This document shows positions 25,929 through 37,190 of a stretch of DNA of 64,000 nt, piece after piece. The stretch covers positions 1,303,501 through 1,367,500 of the forward strand of contig JAYKKM010000228.1 of NCBI GenBank assembly GCA_035772405.1. Reading direction: 5' to 3'. This DNA is from Chrysogorgia sp. JL179-B06 (taxonomy: Eukaryota > Cnidaria > Anthozoa > Scleralcyonacea > Chrysogorgiidae). Under the pieces are notes generated by a model. That model was not told where the DNA came from and did no database searches. It worked only from the letters and a program-made list of their open reading frames with translations. The position numbers and the translations under genes were made by a program. Numbering within the stretch: the first letter of the stretch is position 1; every line of letters starts with the position of its first letter.

Positions 25929-27123
25929 TCTTATCTCACAAACCGAAAGCAGAAATGCCAAATTAAAAATTCCTTTTCTACAAAGCGACTGATTAAATGT
26001 GGCGTACCACAAGGCTCTATCTTAGGGCCACTATTCTTTTTGTTATATATTAATGATTTGCCTGAATGTCTAAATAAAACAAAACCTCGGTTGTTTGCTG
26101 ACGACACAAATCTGACAGCTTCGGGAGATTCTATAACTGACCTTGAGACTGCAGTAAATTCTGATTTGGAAAACCTTAGAAAATGGTTAATTGCCAATAA
26201 ACTTAGCCTAAATGTAGCTAAGACAGAATTTATGTTAATTGGTTCAAAACCAATGATAAAAAAGATTTCTGATTCAGATCTAAATGTTTTCATTGAAAAT
26301 AAACAAATTAAACAAGTTTGCGAATGTAAAACTCTTGGATTAATAGTTGACCAGCATTTATCGTGGAAAAGTAACACTGAAAATATTTGCAAAAAAATAA
26401 CAGCAGGAATCTCTGCTATTCGTCGGGTCAAACCTTTTGTTGACATGTATACACTCATTTCGATATATAACGCTATTGTTCGGCCATACTTTGATTACTG
26501 CTGTGAAGTATGGGATGTGTTTGGTGAATCGCAATCAAAACGACTCCAAAAACTGCAAAATAGAGCTGCTAGAATTATCTTGAACATGAGCAATGACGTA
26601 AATCATTCTATTGCTTTACGTACATTGGGCTGGGAAGGCAAAAATGATGTATAAAGTATTAAATAAAATGGGTCCCAAATCACTCACTAATCTTTTTTCA
26701 TACAAAAGTGAGAAAACAAATTACAACCTTCGGGACATTTCAAGTGGTCTTAGTTTACCAAAACCGCGTACTAACAATATGAAAAATAGTTTCATGTATG
26801 ACGGAGCCAACCTTTGGAATTCTATTCCAAAGGAAATTAGGGAAAGCAAAACTCTTTCTTCCTTTCGAAATAAAATCACTGCTCACATCATTGACATAGA
26901 GTAATAAATAACTTGACGTGCCTGTAAACTAAGATTCTAATAACGTTCTTATCATATAAATAATTTAATATTCTACCTCATATATTATTATATTCTACTG
27001 TAAATAGCTCTTAATATCATTCTTCATGTAACATTTTTTTCTATTTTTGCACACGCCCCTCGTGGAAATCAGCTTCGGTTGACGGGGCCAGCGTGTATAA
27101 ATAAAGTATCTATCTATCTATCT
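25929..27123 (+). mobile_element. 5'-truncated LINE with (TATC)n tail
   Basis: The element begins in the RT ([20 protein letters not shown]) and ends with AATAAAGTATC followed by TATC repeats to 27123. Comparison with the unoccupied related sequence near 57.86-57.9 kb shows that it entered between ATAACCA and ATGTATGG. Confidence 0.85.
26040..26904 (+). pseudogene. LINE reverse transcriptase C-terminal half
   Basis: Two overlapping frames (26040-26654, 26611-26904) read RLFADDTNLTASGDS (catalytic FADD), KWLIANKLSLNVAKTEFMLI, RPYFDYCCEVWDVFG, LQNRAARIILNMS and then NSIPKEIRESKTLSSFRNK. These are the ordered RT and post-RT motifs of CR1/L2/Rex-type LINEs. One frameshift near 26630 and loss of the 5' part make it non-functional. 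Confidence 0.85.
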
Positions 27124-27564
27124 ATGTATGGTGGATTATTAAGCTTGTTAGCTGCTTTTATGCCAACTTGAGTTGACATGAACAACTCTGAAAAGCATTG
27201 AACATTTCTCAATTATTCAGGTCAACAAAGTAGACAAAGGAAATGGAACAAAGACAACAAAAATTATCATATCTAAACACCCAGAAATTCTTGGTCGTCT
27301 TTTAAGATTAATACTCTATGGTACATCTTGGAGATGTCTCCGCAAATCGCGATACCGCTGCAAACAAATAGTTTAGCGAGTCCGGTCCTTTCATCCAATA
27401 ATCATTGAGTTTATGGCTGGTAGCTGGCTGACGAATTAAATACGATCCGGACGGGTATACTGTTTTTATCCGGTCTCATCACGGCATGGTGAGAAATATA
27501 ATGCACCGGACCTAGCCTCCTCCGCAGGCAACTCTGTGGCTTCTTTTTTGTCAAATCGCTTCCA

Positions 27565-27858
27565 AGGCTGTGCGAGCAATTTTGGCTGGTATTGCAGGGA
27601 ACTATAGGGATTGTGAAGGGATTAATTGACGAAGAGGGGACACCGGACCTTTGTAACCTAATTATTAGTTTGTTTATCTCCCGTGCATTTGATTGGCTAC
27701 TTTCTACTTGAGACACCCTTTTGGCATACATACAGGATAAGCCCCGGCCTTTTTATTTTATTTCATCTCGTCTTACTCTGATGATGGGCTCCGCTCGAAA
27801 CGTCAGTACTTCGTTACCAAAAATCTTGGCAGTTTACCACCTTTTCACTTTGTGATTT
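27565..27858 (+). mobile_element. Penelope-like element 3' fragment with hammerhead-like motif
   Basis: It interrupts the RT of BEL/Pao element 2. It shares GTTTATCTC(C)TGTGCATTTG, CTTTCTACTTG..ACACCC and the terminal GGCTCCGCTCGAAACGTCAG block with the Penelope element at 45.8-46.7 kb. The end AAATCTTGGCAGTTTACCAC recurs at 37.95 kb and, inverted, at 46.53 kb. Confidence 0.7.
27778..27804 (+). ncRNA. Hammerhead-ribozyme-like core
   Basis: CTGATGA, a short GGGC/GCTC helix with TCC loop, GAAA and CGTC follow each other as in minimal hammerhead ribozymes, which are known in Penelope-like elements. One extra base sits between CTGATGA and the helix, so activity is uncertain. Stem III would be only ACGT, which needs a dimer to fold. 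Confidence 0.45.
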
Positions 27859-29639
27859 TTGATCTCTTCTTCTGACAGCTTCATGGCAAATTTTAACTTC
27901 GTCGTTTCCGTCATTTGCTTAATTGTTATATTCCGCAGCATGAATGGGATTCTTCTTCAGACGACTTTCAGTTGCCTCCAACATCTTCAATGCTTGTGTT
28001 CGGTTGTCGGGTAACATCTCTTTATCCTTTTTCCCAGGGATATAGAACCATCCATTGTTTCCTGACCTTTTTGGCACGACTCTTCAATAGTTTTTTCTCG
28101 CTGTTCGATTGAACTCATCGCGTTAACTTTGTGGAGGGTGTTGTTCTCCATTGATAGAGTTGCTCTCCATTGATAGAAAGCGCACTTGGTAAAGCTTCGT
28201 TCTAATTTCTTCCTCCTCGCATTGTTACTACAGCATCCTTTCCTTTTAATTTTAACTTTCGGGCACACGACTGTCGAATCAGGCTTACTTGCGCCGCAGA
28301 GTCCAACAGGCACGTTCGCTCTTGAACGATTTCCTTCTGAATCTGTACCAAGTAACTCGACTACGTCATCGGCAGCATACTCTTGTTGTCGTTGTGGACG
28401 GCAGCTATTCCAATTTGACTTGCGCTTGACCGGGATTGTCTATCAAACGAATGGTGGTACATTTTACACTGTTGGCCATTTACTCTTACAGGACATTGGC
28501 GTCTTCTGGAGCATGTAACCGCTTTATGATTCTAGCTGGCCTTCTTCAGGCATGAAAAACAAGCATGTCTTCTGGATTCATTGCTTCCAGATGCGAACAT
28601 TGGTCCACCCAGTGTGTTGACGATTTGAATATCCAGCACTCTGTATCCAGCACTTGAATCTTTCAATTTCGTCGTGTTTATTCCACTTGGCTTCACCTTG
28701 GTTTCTTAGGGGCGTCGACGCTCTCATTCTCGATTTCATTTCTATGGTCATCGTGCAGGCCATAATATTCTCCAACGTGGCTTGCTTTTTCTCCCTTTCT
28801 AGATCACGTGCCCAAACTTTCTGTCGTCGCTTGACATCTGTTCAATAATCGCCAGCATATGATTGTTGTCCATATTGTGGGGACGATCTACTTCTTTTAG
28901 GTTGTTGTAGCTCCGGTTAACAAGGTCAGTACGAGTTCGCAAAACCGAGCGTCTTCGCATTATTGAAGTGCCTTGAACTTGGTTATATCCTGTGCAACGT
29001 ACAGTATCTGCGATGAATCGAGAATCTCCTTAGATGGAGTCAAAGTACAGTGTATTACCATGCCGCTTTGTAATCGGATCATATTCCCTTGATCCTATAT
29101 TCCTTTCCCATTCAGCTCAAATGGCCTTCCTTCTAAACTTGCACGTATTGCAACATCGTTATTGTATCGAGATTCAATGACATGTTTGAAATCTGCGCGG
29201 AATATTACGTTTCTCTTACATCGCGCCACTAAACTTCGACATCTTCGGCATTTCGAGTGTTTGTTTCATTGGTCTCTGGGTCGTGTTTGCGCTTTCCGCG
29301 TTGTCTTTCATCTCGTATTCCGATGGATTTTCAACAACAACAACCGCGACGGCTCCGTCTTTCTCTGGATTGCTTTTATTTCTCCTTTCTTAGCCTTGCT
29401 CTGCTGAAATGACCTTCAAATAATCGTTCGCTTTAATCTGGAGTCTGATGATCTTCTCTCGGCATTCCGCTTCAACCATTCCTCTTCTTTCGCAAGTTCG
29501 TCGTCGTCTTCGTCGTCTTTTACCATTTTCGAGATACTAAGCATGTGGGACTAGTAATTGACTCTTACACGCATGCGCTAACACTCAAACAATGCCAATA
29601 ATTTATTGGGTACAACGTGCGAACGGGTGAAGTGGGACA

Positions 29640-29770
29640 AAGTAGACGACACTTTGCTCAACCCGCTATGTTGACTAAACGCATAATCGTCGCCAACTTC
29701 GCGAAAGTATATGATCCACTGGGATGGTCAAAATGGAAGCAGAAATTACCGGAAGCCTTCCGCGCAGTCT
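29640..29770 (+). pseudogene. BEL/Pao pol scrap
   Basis: The plus-strand frame includes AMLTKRIIVANFAKVYDPLG, which is the conserved TKR.(I/V)L..(A)..YDPLG junction between RT and RNase H in BEL/Pao elements. Only about 40 codons are recognisable. Confidence 0.6.
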
Positions 29771-29859
29771 CAAAAGCTACAAGGAGTCTATCGAGGAAGC
29801 GTTCGGCAACGCAAGTGGGCGCGGATTGTGCGCTACAGTGCCGTGGTAGGTGGCAGCGA

Positions 29860-29922
29860 AATCCCTACTCAGCAACCTTCATGATCTCCGGTTAGACGCT
29901 AACCATTGAGCTACCAGAACTC
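29860..29922 (-). repeat. tRNA-like SINE head or tRNA fragment
   Basis: On the minus strand GAACTCAGA-like arms and TGGTAGCTCAATGGTTAGCG form an A box of the RNA polymerase III type. A good B box and a full cloverleaf are not present, so I do not call a tRNA gene. Confidence 0.45.
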
Positions 29923-30302
29923 AGATGGCAGAACAAAGGCACGTACTGCTAATTCAGCAGTCTCGATATGTATATATATCTTAATTAATACCATATTAAA
30001 ATAACCAAGCTGGGCAAGCTGCAAGTCACATTTCATATATTCATTTCAATAATAATTCAATAATAATTATTAATAGTTGTCAATAATAATTACCATTACC
30101 AAAAATTTGCTTCGTGATATCACGTAGCATCCGGAATTACTAACTAGTACCATTTTGCACGAAAAAAATAGATTTACCAATTTACTAATTGCGTAAATAT
30201 GGAGCGAATTATTGAAATATCAGTATCACGTTTACCATAGCGTAAACGCGGTGAAGACTGCATTTACTAAAATTTACGCTATGGTAAATGTAATATTTTT
30301 AC
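29923..30302. other. A/T-rich gap without gene
   Basis: No coding sequence is seen. TTTACCATAGCGTAAAC and ACGCTATGGTAAA (about 30230-30290) form a small inverted repeat. It may be a decayed MITE. Confidence 0.4.
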
Positions 30303-30487
30303 GAAATAGAAAACATTTTCCGTGTTTCCATAGAGTTATAGAAACACGAGTGGAAATTTTGGAGAACGAGAAATGGCAGTGGGAACACGAACCCGCAGGG
30401 CGAGTGTTTCCACGCTATTTCGAGTTCTCCCAAACTTTCACGAGTGTTATATAACGTATGGGAACACGGAAAGATGTTTTCTATTTC
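30303..30487. repeat. Fold-back MITE, 185 bp
   Basis: The two halves are near inverse copies: GAAATAGAAAACATTTTCCG at the left and its complement at the right end (30468-30487). Inner words CGTGTTTCC/GGGAACACG and GAGAACGAGAAAT/ATTTCGAGTTCTC also pair. A related half-site lies near 31740. Confidence 0.75.
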
Positions 30488-31089
30488 TTTAATTTATAAA
30501 ATAACACTGATGCGGAAATAAGTAATTAGAAAATATACATTCTCCTTACTCACGCTAGATAGCGTCATCGGCTGCTCAAATGAACATAAAAATAAACATC
30601 CAATCTTCTCGTTTTCTCACAGAATATGTTTATCGACATTTTACCAGCTGTTTGTGAGCAAAGGTTCGTAATACAACTGAAACGAGCCGATATACAAACA
30701 AAAGATCTTGTTTGTTTTTATTGTGCTGTAATAAGATCAGTCCTCGAATATTATTGCCAAGTATTCTGGTGGAAGCTATATTAGAGCATCTCGCGCATAC
30801 GTATAAGAGTTAATTACTTTTCATCCCACATGCTCAGTATCTCTTACTAGTCTACTTGCTAAAGAAGCCAAGTAGGCGAGACGACGGTGGGAGATAAGGT
30901 TTTTGGGCGGGGAGTTAGGTTAGAAAACTCATTAGGCGGGGGTTCCACCAAGTATTCCAGTCTTCCCAAATATTTGCCGGATGGCCTGGAACCTATATTA
31001 AAAAAAGAGCCATGGGTATTGTATTTCTGGGAGTCTCATATAGTGACGCCATCGCTAAAGCTGTGTAAAGAAATTATTTCATGGAATTG
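30488..31089. other. Non-coding stretch with dispersed repeat pieces
   Basis: No gene is supported. At 30780-30840 lies an inverted copy of a repeat (CCCACATGCTCAGT, CGCATACGTATAAGAGT) also found near 29543, 34300 and 60395. At 30900-30950 lies a GTTAGAAAACTC(A/G)TTAGGCGGGGG block shared with 34380 and 59390. Confidence 0.5.
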
Positions 31090-31530
31090 TAATGTAATGT
31101 AAAACTTTATTTTAGCAGGGTAGCCCATTCAGCTCATTGGCTCTTATACAGAGGGGCCCTGCATAAATACTTTATATAAGTACAAAATGTGTAAACTAAA
31201 CAAATTACAAAGGTAAAACATATACAAAGACAAACATACATAACATTATTTACATGTAAAAAAGTGTAATTTAGCTAGGCGGGTAAAAACTTGCAGATTA
31301 TTAGTCTCTACTAAATTAGATGGCAAATTATTACACAAATTAGCGCCGCTAAAGATAAAAGAGTTTTTTATAGGGGATATAATGATCTTTATCTAATTTA
31401 TCTTTATCTAATAGTAGTTTATAGGGGATATAATGATCATATAGTGAATTCATAATAAATCAAGGAGGAAGAGAACCTTTTGTATGACAAACTGCAGAAC
31501 AAATCGATTTAAACATTCTTTTATTGTAAA
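31090..31530 (-). repeat. Probable LINE 3' tail, antisense
   Basis: The sequence starts on the plus strand with GTAATGTAATGTAAAACTTTATTTTAGCAGGG, quoted here only by its first half GTAATGTAATGTAAAACTTT. That is the inverse of a LINE 3' end with an ATTACATTAC-type microsatellite tail. No RT is present. TTTATAGGGGATATAATGAT occurs twice (31369, 31413). Confidence 0.45.
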
Positions 31531-33459
31531 TTACGCAAATAGTCATATATCACTAAATTATAGAATTTTTAAAATTGTTGATCTAGAGTTAAATATATTT
31601 TACCTGTAAACCTTTTTCAACATTGTCGAATTGGTACTGTAATATTTTATATGCTTGTATTCAGTCGTTAGACCGCGAGATGTATACTTTTTTAAACGAT
31701 TCATTCATTCAGTCCATTTTATAAAAATGGAGGGAAAAATCCATATTTTCATCGAGTTATAGAAACACGGCTTTCAGCCAATCAGCGCGTGCGTTTTTTA
31801 TTTGTAAAATTTTGTACGACATTTTGTTGGTGGGGCAACTGCCAACTGGGGCAATTTTCCCCGGGCGGTCAGAGCCGATTGGAGCCGATTGGCCAATCAA
31901 ATTATTACAAGTCAAATTTGACTTGACCAGTTGACGGTTGACGGCAATACGGCATATAGAGACTTGCCCCAACGAATCTACTCATGGCAAACGTTTTGGA
32001 AGGTAAATAATATTTATTTACTAAATATCACTGTCATATAGACATATAGTTACATACTTCTCATGCATATAGATAACTCGTTCCTAAGGGCAGGTCGTGC
32101 GAACTAGTTGTAGTTCACTACTTTGAGCGAACTACAATTTTCAAGAAGCGAATAGTTTTGGACTACTTTTTCAAAACAGAAGCTGTAGCTGTAACGAACC
32201 ATATTTTTTCAGTAGCGATTTACGAACCGGCCTCGATATAGTGGGAACTTCAATTTCCAGTAGCGACGGATCGGAAATACTAACATTTGTTGACAAGTAG
32301 CGGTAATTGTAGCTTTCAAAGTACTGGTAGCTGTATTATTGAAGCGAATTAAAAATATATTTGTATTCAACCCACCCCGGCTGCTTGTTCTGCATTTAAA
32401 GGTGCAGTCCAGTCCGTTCTGCGCATGTACGATATTTCAAACGTTGGGGACCCCACATGTCAACAAACTTTAAAGGTTGTGTGATATTTCAAACGTTGAG
32501 GACACACAAACTTTAACGGAATAGATTTGCGACAGTTCGAAAGCGAGTATTCGTTAAAGGTGGCGAAGGCACAAGTGGTAGTTTGATATATTAACAACAT
32601 TTAGGAACCAAACAGCTTATTATGACACGCTTTTTCGGCGGAAAAGCTCAATCGTGTGAAAAAATCCGCAATACTTCATGTTCAATGTTTATATAATGCA
32701 ATGTAAACAAACGATGTAAAACAGCTCGTTAAAAATACATCGTGCTGCCCGTTTTTATTTTACTCAATTTTAATTTCTAACTCCAGGTTTTAAACGTAAT
32801 TTATTCTGTACGAAGTTTTCTTATCACGAAGTTTTGTGACTATGAGATACAACGAATATAGAAGAATTTAACTCTCTAGTCTGCGGACGAATTTAATTCT
32901 ATGTGGACACTGATTTACCTGGCTAGAGCGAGCGTTTTTCATTGTTTTCTGCAGCGTTTTCGTGTGGACGGACCAAAGCGATACGAAAACGCACTGTGGA
33001 CGCAAAAATTTCCCTGCGTTTTCATAGACAGCCATACTCATAGTTAATATCTTACCGCTCTCCTGCGTTTTCGCCAGAAACGTTTAATAGACCCTATTTA
33101 TTTCGTTATTTATTTCAATATACCTTTTTCGTATTTTGTATTATGTTAGTTACGCCAATATATATTTATTTTCGAATATTTTTACACTAGAATTATGCGG
33201 GATTGTTCGCCCCAAAAATGTTATCAGAATTATAGTTAACTTTATTGGTACAACATGTTTATTTATGCAATAAGACATGTGTTTGTCTTCTTTATATTTT
33301 GACTGAAACATCTTTGCGTATGACATGTTTACTTTTCCGTGTGAAATTGAAACATGGATTATGCGCTGTTAATTATATTTTGACAACATAGCTTCATAAC
33401 TGTCAAGGTAAAGTTTATCAAAATAGATCATGTTTACCCATAGTGGCCCACAAGGGTCA
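31531..33459. other. Long A/T-rich region without recognised gene
   Basis: No ORF has coding character. At 32090-32345 repeated TAGTTCACTAC / GCGAACTAC / GTAGCGATT-type words suggest a decayed hAT-like non-autonomous element. At 32940-33090 several GCGTTTTCGTGTGGACG/GAAAACGCA words mark another MITE that recurs near 42740. Confidence 0.4.
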
Positions 33460-33740
33460 CGGCAAAATCGCTATATCTTGCGGCAAAATTGCTATTCTCA
33501 CGGCAAAATTGCTATTCTTACGGCAAAATTGCTATTCTTATGGCAAAATTGCTATTCTTACGGCAAAATTGCTATTCTTACGGCAAAATTGCTAATCTTA
33601 CGGAAAAATTGTTATTCTTACGGCAAAATTGCTATTCTTACGGCAAAATTGCTATTCTTACTGCAAATTTGCTATTCTCACGGCAAAATTGCTATTCTTA
33701 CGGCAAAATTGCTAATCTTACGGAAAAATTGCTATTCTTA
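33460..33740. repeat. Minisatellite, 14 units of 20 bp
   Basis: The unit CGGCAAAATTGCTATTCTTA is repeated about 14 times with few changes. Because 20 is not a multiple of 3, all frames stay partly open and give spurious repetitive ORFs. A short inverted, more diverged set is at 42890-42985. Confidence 0.95.
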
Positions 33741-33853
33741 AGCCTGTTTTCCACTAGGCGGAATTTGGCGCGCGGAGCGGAATTTTTCTTTGTTTTGTGA
33801 GCAAAGAAAAATTCCGTTCCGCGCGGAAAATTCCGCCTAGTGGAAAACAGGCT
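33741..33853. repeat. Palindromic MITE flanked by TA
   Basis: The 113-bp palindrome has arms AGCCTGTTTTCCACTAGGCG and the complementary CGCCTAGTGGAAAACAGGCT. A TA dinucleotide lies on each side (33739-33740, 33854-33855), as for Tc1/mariner-type insertions. It directly abuts the minisatellite. Confidence 0.85.
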
Positions 33854-34870
33854 TATTAGGGTGTGACTATTCAGCGGAACTTGCGGAACCTATAAGAAAT
33901 GTATTTCTTATAGTTCATAAACATTTTTTCACTTTCGGTCGGATTCAATTTACTGTCATTTCCGTTCGGAATTTTTACTTCCGCCGCGCAGTACAATTGT
34001 ACTTGTTACTGCTTTCAATTTAGGTATGCAGTTAACATTCGTAAGCGTAGCATATAAATAGGCGATTAAACAGTTAACTTACCTTGTGCTTGGCGAGAAT
34101 TCGGCGATTTTCAAAGCACAATTGTACTGTGCGGCGGAAGGAAACTGGATCCGACCGGAAATTTAAGAAAATAGAATCCGACCCATATGAACTTAACCGT
34201 ACGTATTCCATATATGGAAGGTTCCATATGAAGAGCATATACATTGCCCTCGTTCCAGCCCACTGTATGTACGCAGTTATTGGAATTGTTAACACATTAC
34301 TGAGCGCATGCGTTATCCAATTTTTAACCCCACATGCTTAGTCTCTTGGGGGTTCAAGTTGGGTCGTGTCGTAAAGCTCGCTAGGCGGGGGTTAGGGTGA
34401 GAAAACTCGTCAGTTAGGATCTTTGTTGTTTTGGGGTCGGTTACAATCCAATAATTTACTGCTTCTAAACTAGGAGACTTGTACGAGGGCAATGTATTTG
34501 CTCATCAGGGCAACGTATTTGCTCATCAGGGCAACGTATTTGCTCGTTTATCCATTATTATTATTATTATTATTATTAAAAATCCTTTACAAGGAAAACT
34601 TCCGTCACAAGTAGTGATTTTCAGGAAGGTCCTCGAAAACTAATTATAAAACTAATTATAAATTAAAACTAAAATACAATACTAATCTCACCATGCAAAT
34701 AAATAAAAGTACAGTCAAGATATCAAATTGTTGATGAGATGGTCGTGAACTGCATAAGAGAACTAGCACATGAAGAGAATAGCATTACTATGGAAAAAAG
34801 TGTTTACTGGAGAAAAAGATAGGAATTTCTATTGGAAAGGAAATTTAAAATAACTGAAATCGCGCAACTT
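33854..34870. other. Non-coding stretch with small repeats
   Basis: No gene is supported. It contains GTACAATTGTAC-type palindromic words (33990, 34120), a GGCGGGGGTTAGGGT block (34385-34400), three GGGCAACGTATTTGCTC repeats (34498-34545) and a short (ATT)n run (34550-34577). Confidence 0.5.
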
Positions 34871-34874
34871 TTCG

Positions 34875-35493
34875 CTACAAGCAAGCGTACAGTTGAAATT
34901 TTCCAAATGTTGGTTGCAAAAGAGTTACGGGTCTTATACGAGCCGGGGTGTGTATGTTCAGCAGTTTTAGTCTTAAAATCTCGAAGCCTCGGCCTTTGCA
35001 TAACTTGGGAAAAACCTCTTCCAATTTAGCCTTTACATCTGCAGCATCGGCTTTCCAATTGAAACAAATTTTCTTTCGGCCTAGGCCGCCTGCTTGTTGC
35101 AGTTTTGTCTTCAAAACCATGTTGGGAGCTACGCAATGTTCGCGATTCGACAGGCAAAAGAAAATATGAGTTCGCGTTTAAAAGCAACAGCCGCATTCTG
35201 TTTTCTACGCTTATCTGGTGGATTAGCTGGCTGACGAGAAGAACTCGAATTTGTACGTCTAACGTTTCCATAGGGCGCGAAAAGATTTCGAAAATTAGCC
35301 AATGCTCGCCCTCTAGTTGTGCTTTCAGTCGTACGTTTTCTTCACGTTGAGTTTGGCCATTTTCACATTGAACTGGTTCTCTCTTTGAGCGGTCGCTCGC
35401 GCGCGCCTCCACGCTCGCCTCAACACTCCAAGGAGAGCTTTCTACCGCTCGCCTGTATTGTTTCAGAGGAGCAGAAAACTTTAGAAATAACAT
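34875..35493 (-). pseudogene. Fragment of an unidentified cnidarian-type gene
   Basis: Two overlapping minus-strand frames look coding: 35026-35493 (charged helical, QREENVRLKAQLEGEH) and 34875-35120 (GRKKICFNWKADAADVKAKL, EEVFPKLCKGRGFEILR). The latter pattern recurs in uncharacterised cnidarian proteins. The overlap in different frames suggests either an intron or a frameshift. I cannot name it. It may be cargo of a transposon. Confidence 0.4.
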
Positions 35494-35557
35494 ACATTAT
35501 GTCAACCATCATGTCTTCGATGAAGACATGAAAGTTCAGTTTAAAACAACAAACAAA

Positions 35558-36251
35558 TACCGTATTTTCCGGGCGATTACGCGCACCGCGTATTACTTTG
35601 GCATCAAAATAATTTTTTAACGACACATTAGACGCACCGGAAGAGCAGTTTTATATTTTCAAAGTGAAAAATATGTTAAACCAGTCAGTGTGACTTAATA
35701 AAAAAATAGTTGTTGTATAAATCTATTTATTTTTTATTGAATGCCGTTTTATTATACGTTTCGAAGTATTATGGTTTGATTCTTTCGTAAATTTGGTGGC
35801 TCTAAAAACAGCCGTTTTTTGGTGAAAATCTTTTAGAAGTCGTCTTCTTCGAAGGCTTCAAAATCTTCGTCTTCTGTGTCGCTGTGGAGCAAGGCCAACA
35901 GGTCGTCTTTCTTATTTTATTGAGCTATTTCGAGAGCAAAAGCCAATGTTGCAAAACACCAGTGCGTAGTATGGAATCCGCGTGAACTTGACTGACGTTT
36001 GGGCAGACGATACGCTTCGAGTTTCATAGATAAAAGTATTATTTTTAAAGTACTATAAGCAATTTGACACCATTGAACACTATCTCCCCTTTGGAAAAAC
36101 CCATTCAGTTTCTTGTGAAACCTATTTAACTTATTTTTGAAACTGTAAAAAAATTTTGGCTAACGCATTACGCGGTCCTATAATGTGCAGCAACTTTAAA
36201 AAAAGAAAAATCAATTGATAACGCGCGCGTAATCGCCCAGAAAATACGGTA
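35558..36251. mobile_element. Non-autonomous pogo/Tc1-like element, 694 bp
   Basis: The ends are inverted repeats TACCGTATTTTCCGGGCGAT and ATCGCCCAGAAAATACGGTA with TA at both borders. A minus-strand piece at 35833-35910 reads LLALLHSDTEDEDFEAFEED and a stop, like the acidic C-terminus of pogo/jerky-type transposases. So this is an internal deletion derivative of an autonomous element. Confidence 0.8.
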
Positions 36252-36643
36252 ATTAAATTACCCTGATAAGCTGAATATTTATATCTCTTATATTAAAGTT
36301 CCTCCAAGTTATCTGATTCTTCTGTCATCACGTTATATTCACAACACTTTGAAGTAAGAATGCATCGAACGCATGCCTTTGTTAGCACTCATGTAAAATG
36401 TCGAATATATTAAATGAGAGAGGTCTAAATGCAAGACTGGTTAAAGCAGTAAAAACGAGCAAAAATGGCTCGCCTCGACCCACCACTGAGGAGAGCGATT
36501 GCCCGCTCACCTACCGAAAATCAGACGGCCAGGCCTGCTCTTGGTAATTGATGGGTTTGAGATACCAGAACATTCGGCAATAAATCTCGTTGTTTCTTGC
36601 AATAACGACGAAACAGCGCGACGTCGATCAAAAGAACTCCTTG

Positions 36644-37190
36644 ACATGCGGCTAAAAGCTGACCTGCTCCAGACTAAAAATAGCAACACCGCTGAAGCGC
36701 AAATTGTGTTTTAGTAAGAGTTACTGTTGTCAGAGCACATGGTCAACTTTCCTGCGGCGTATATTATTATTATTTACGCCGCAGGAAAGTTGGCCATGTG
36801 AAACCACAAAGAGTTAATTGAAAATAGAAACGTTTTAGATACTTTCTACATACTAGATAAAATTTGAACCGCGGAAAAAAACATCTATAGACAACGATTC
36901 TGTCGATATAATTTCCACTCACATTGTTTCAACTTGGGTATTATAGATGCTTTTAAACGGTTTAGCTTTTATCCGCTGGATATGTTTTCTCTATTTACGT
37001 TTGGGATGTGTCTAACGTTAAATATAGTGGGCAAAGAGGCAAGAAACTCGAAGAGAATAAACCAACAGAATAAACCAAGAAGATGAAAACGCCACAGGAT
37101 GAAAACATGTATAATATTACCATAATCATAATGACATATCGCGGTGTTGCTATTTTTAGTCCGGAGCAGGTCAGCTTTTAGCCGCATGTG
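36644..37190. repeat. Inverted repeat with 50-bp arms
   Basis: ACATGCGGCTAAAAGCTGAC...GCAACACCGC (36644-36692) and its complement (37141-37190) face each other. Between them a perfect-looking hairpin CACATGGTCAACTTTCCTGC/GCAGGAAAGTTGGCCATGTG lies at 36736-36800. These are probably two MITEs, one in the other. Confidence 0.75.

Larger units (their letters stand above)
25816..27310. repeat. MITE internal sequence interrupted by a LINE
   Basis: 25816-25928 and 27124-27310 together match, in inverted orientation, the uninterrupted central part of the MITE at 57625-58114 (shared words include CATCTAAATCTGAATGCTGTC, CTAAATTGGATATATGCTTC and AAAATTATCATATCTAAACA, each trimmed here to 20 bases). The gap between the two halves is exactly the LINE at 25929-27123. 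Confidence 0.85.
27311..29560 (-). pseudogene. BEL/Pao element 2, heavily decayed
   Basis: On the minus strand the order is gag remnants (about 28580-29550; TMTIEMKSRMRASTPLRNQG matches element 1 gag TEMKSRMRATAPLRN), a protease-like piece (VGLCGASKPDSTVVCPKVK, 27987-28313), an RT approach (LPDNRTQALK-like at about 27990) and, beyond a Penelope insertion, the RT core LGPVHYISHHAVMRPDKNSI (27411-27731) and RIVFNSSASYQ. Stops are frequent. It is older than element 1. Confidence 0.75.

Noticed and set aside
29860..29922. tRNA gene
   Set aside because: Only an A-box-like half is visible. There is no B box, no complete cloverleaf and no discriminator end.
33460..33740. CRISPR-like array
   Set aside because: The repeats are directly adjacent 20-mers with no unique spacers, in eukaryotic DNA. 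It is a minisatellite.
33430..33800. Two 103-aa repetitive ORFs
   Set aside because: They are translations of the 20-bp minisatellite, which leaves frames open by chance.
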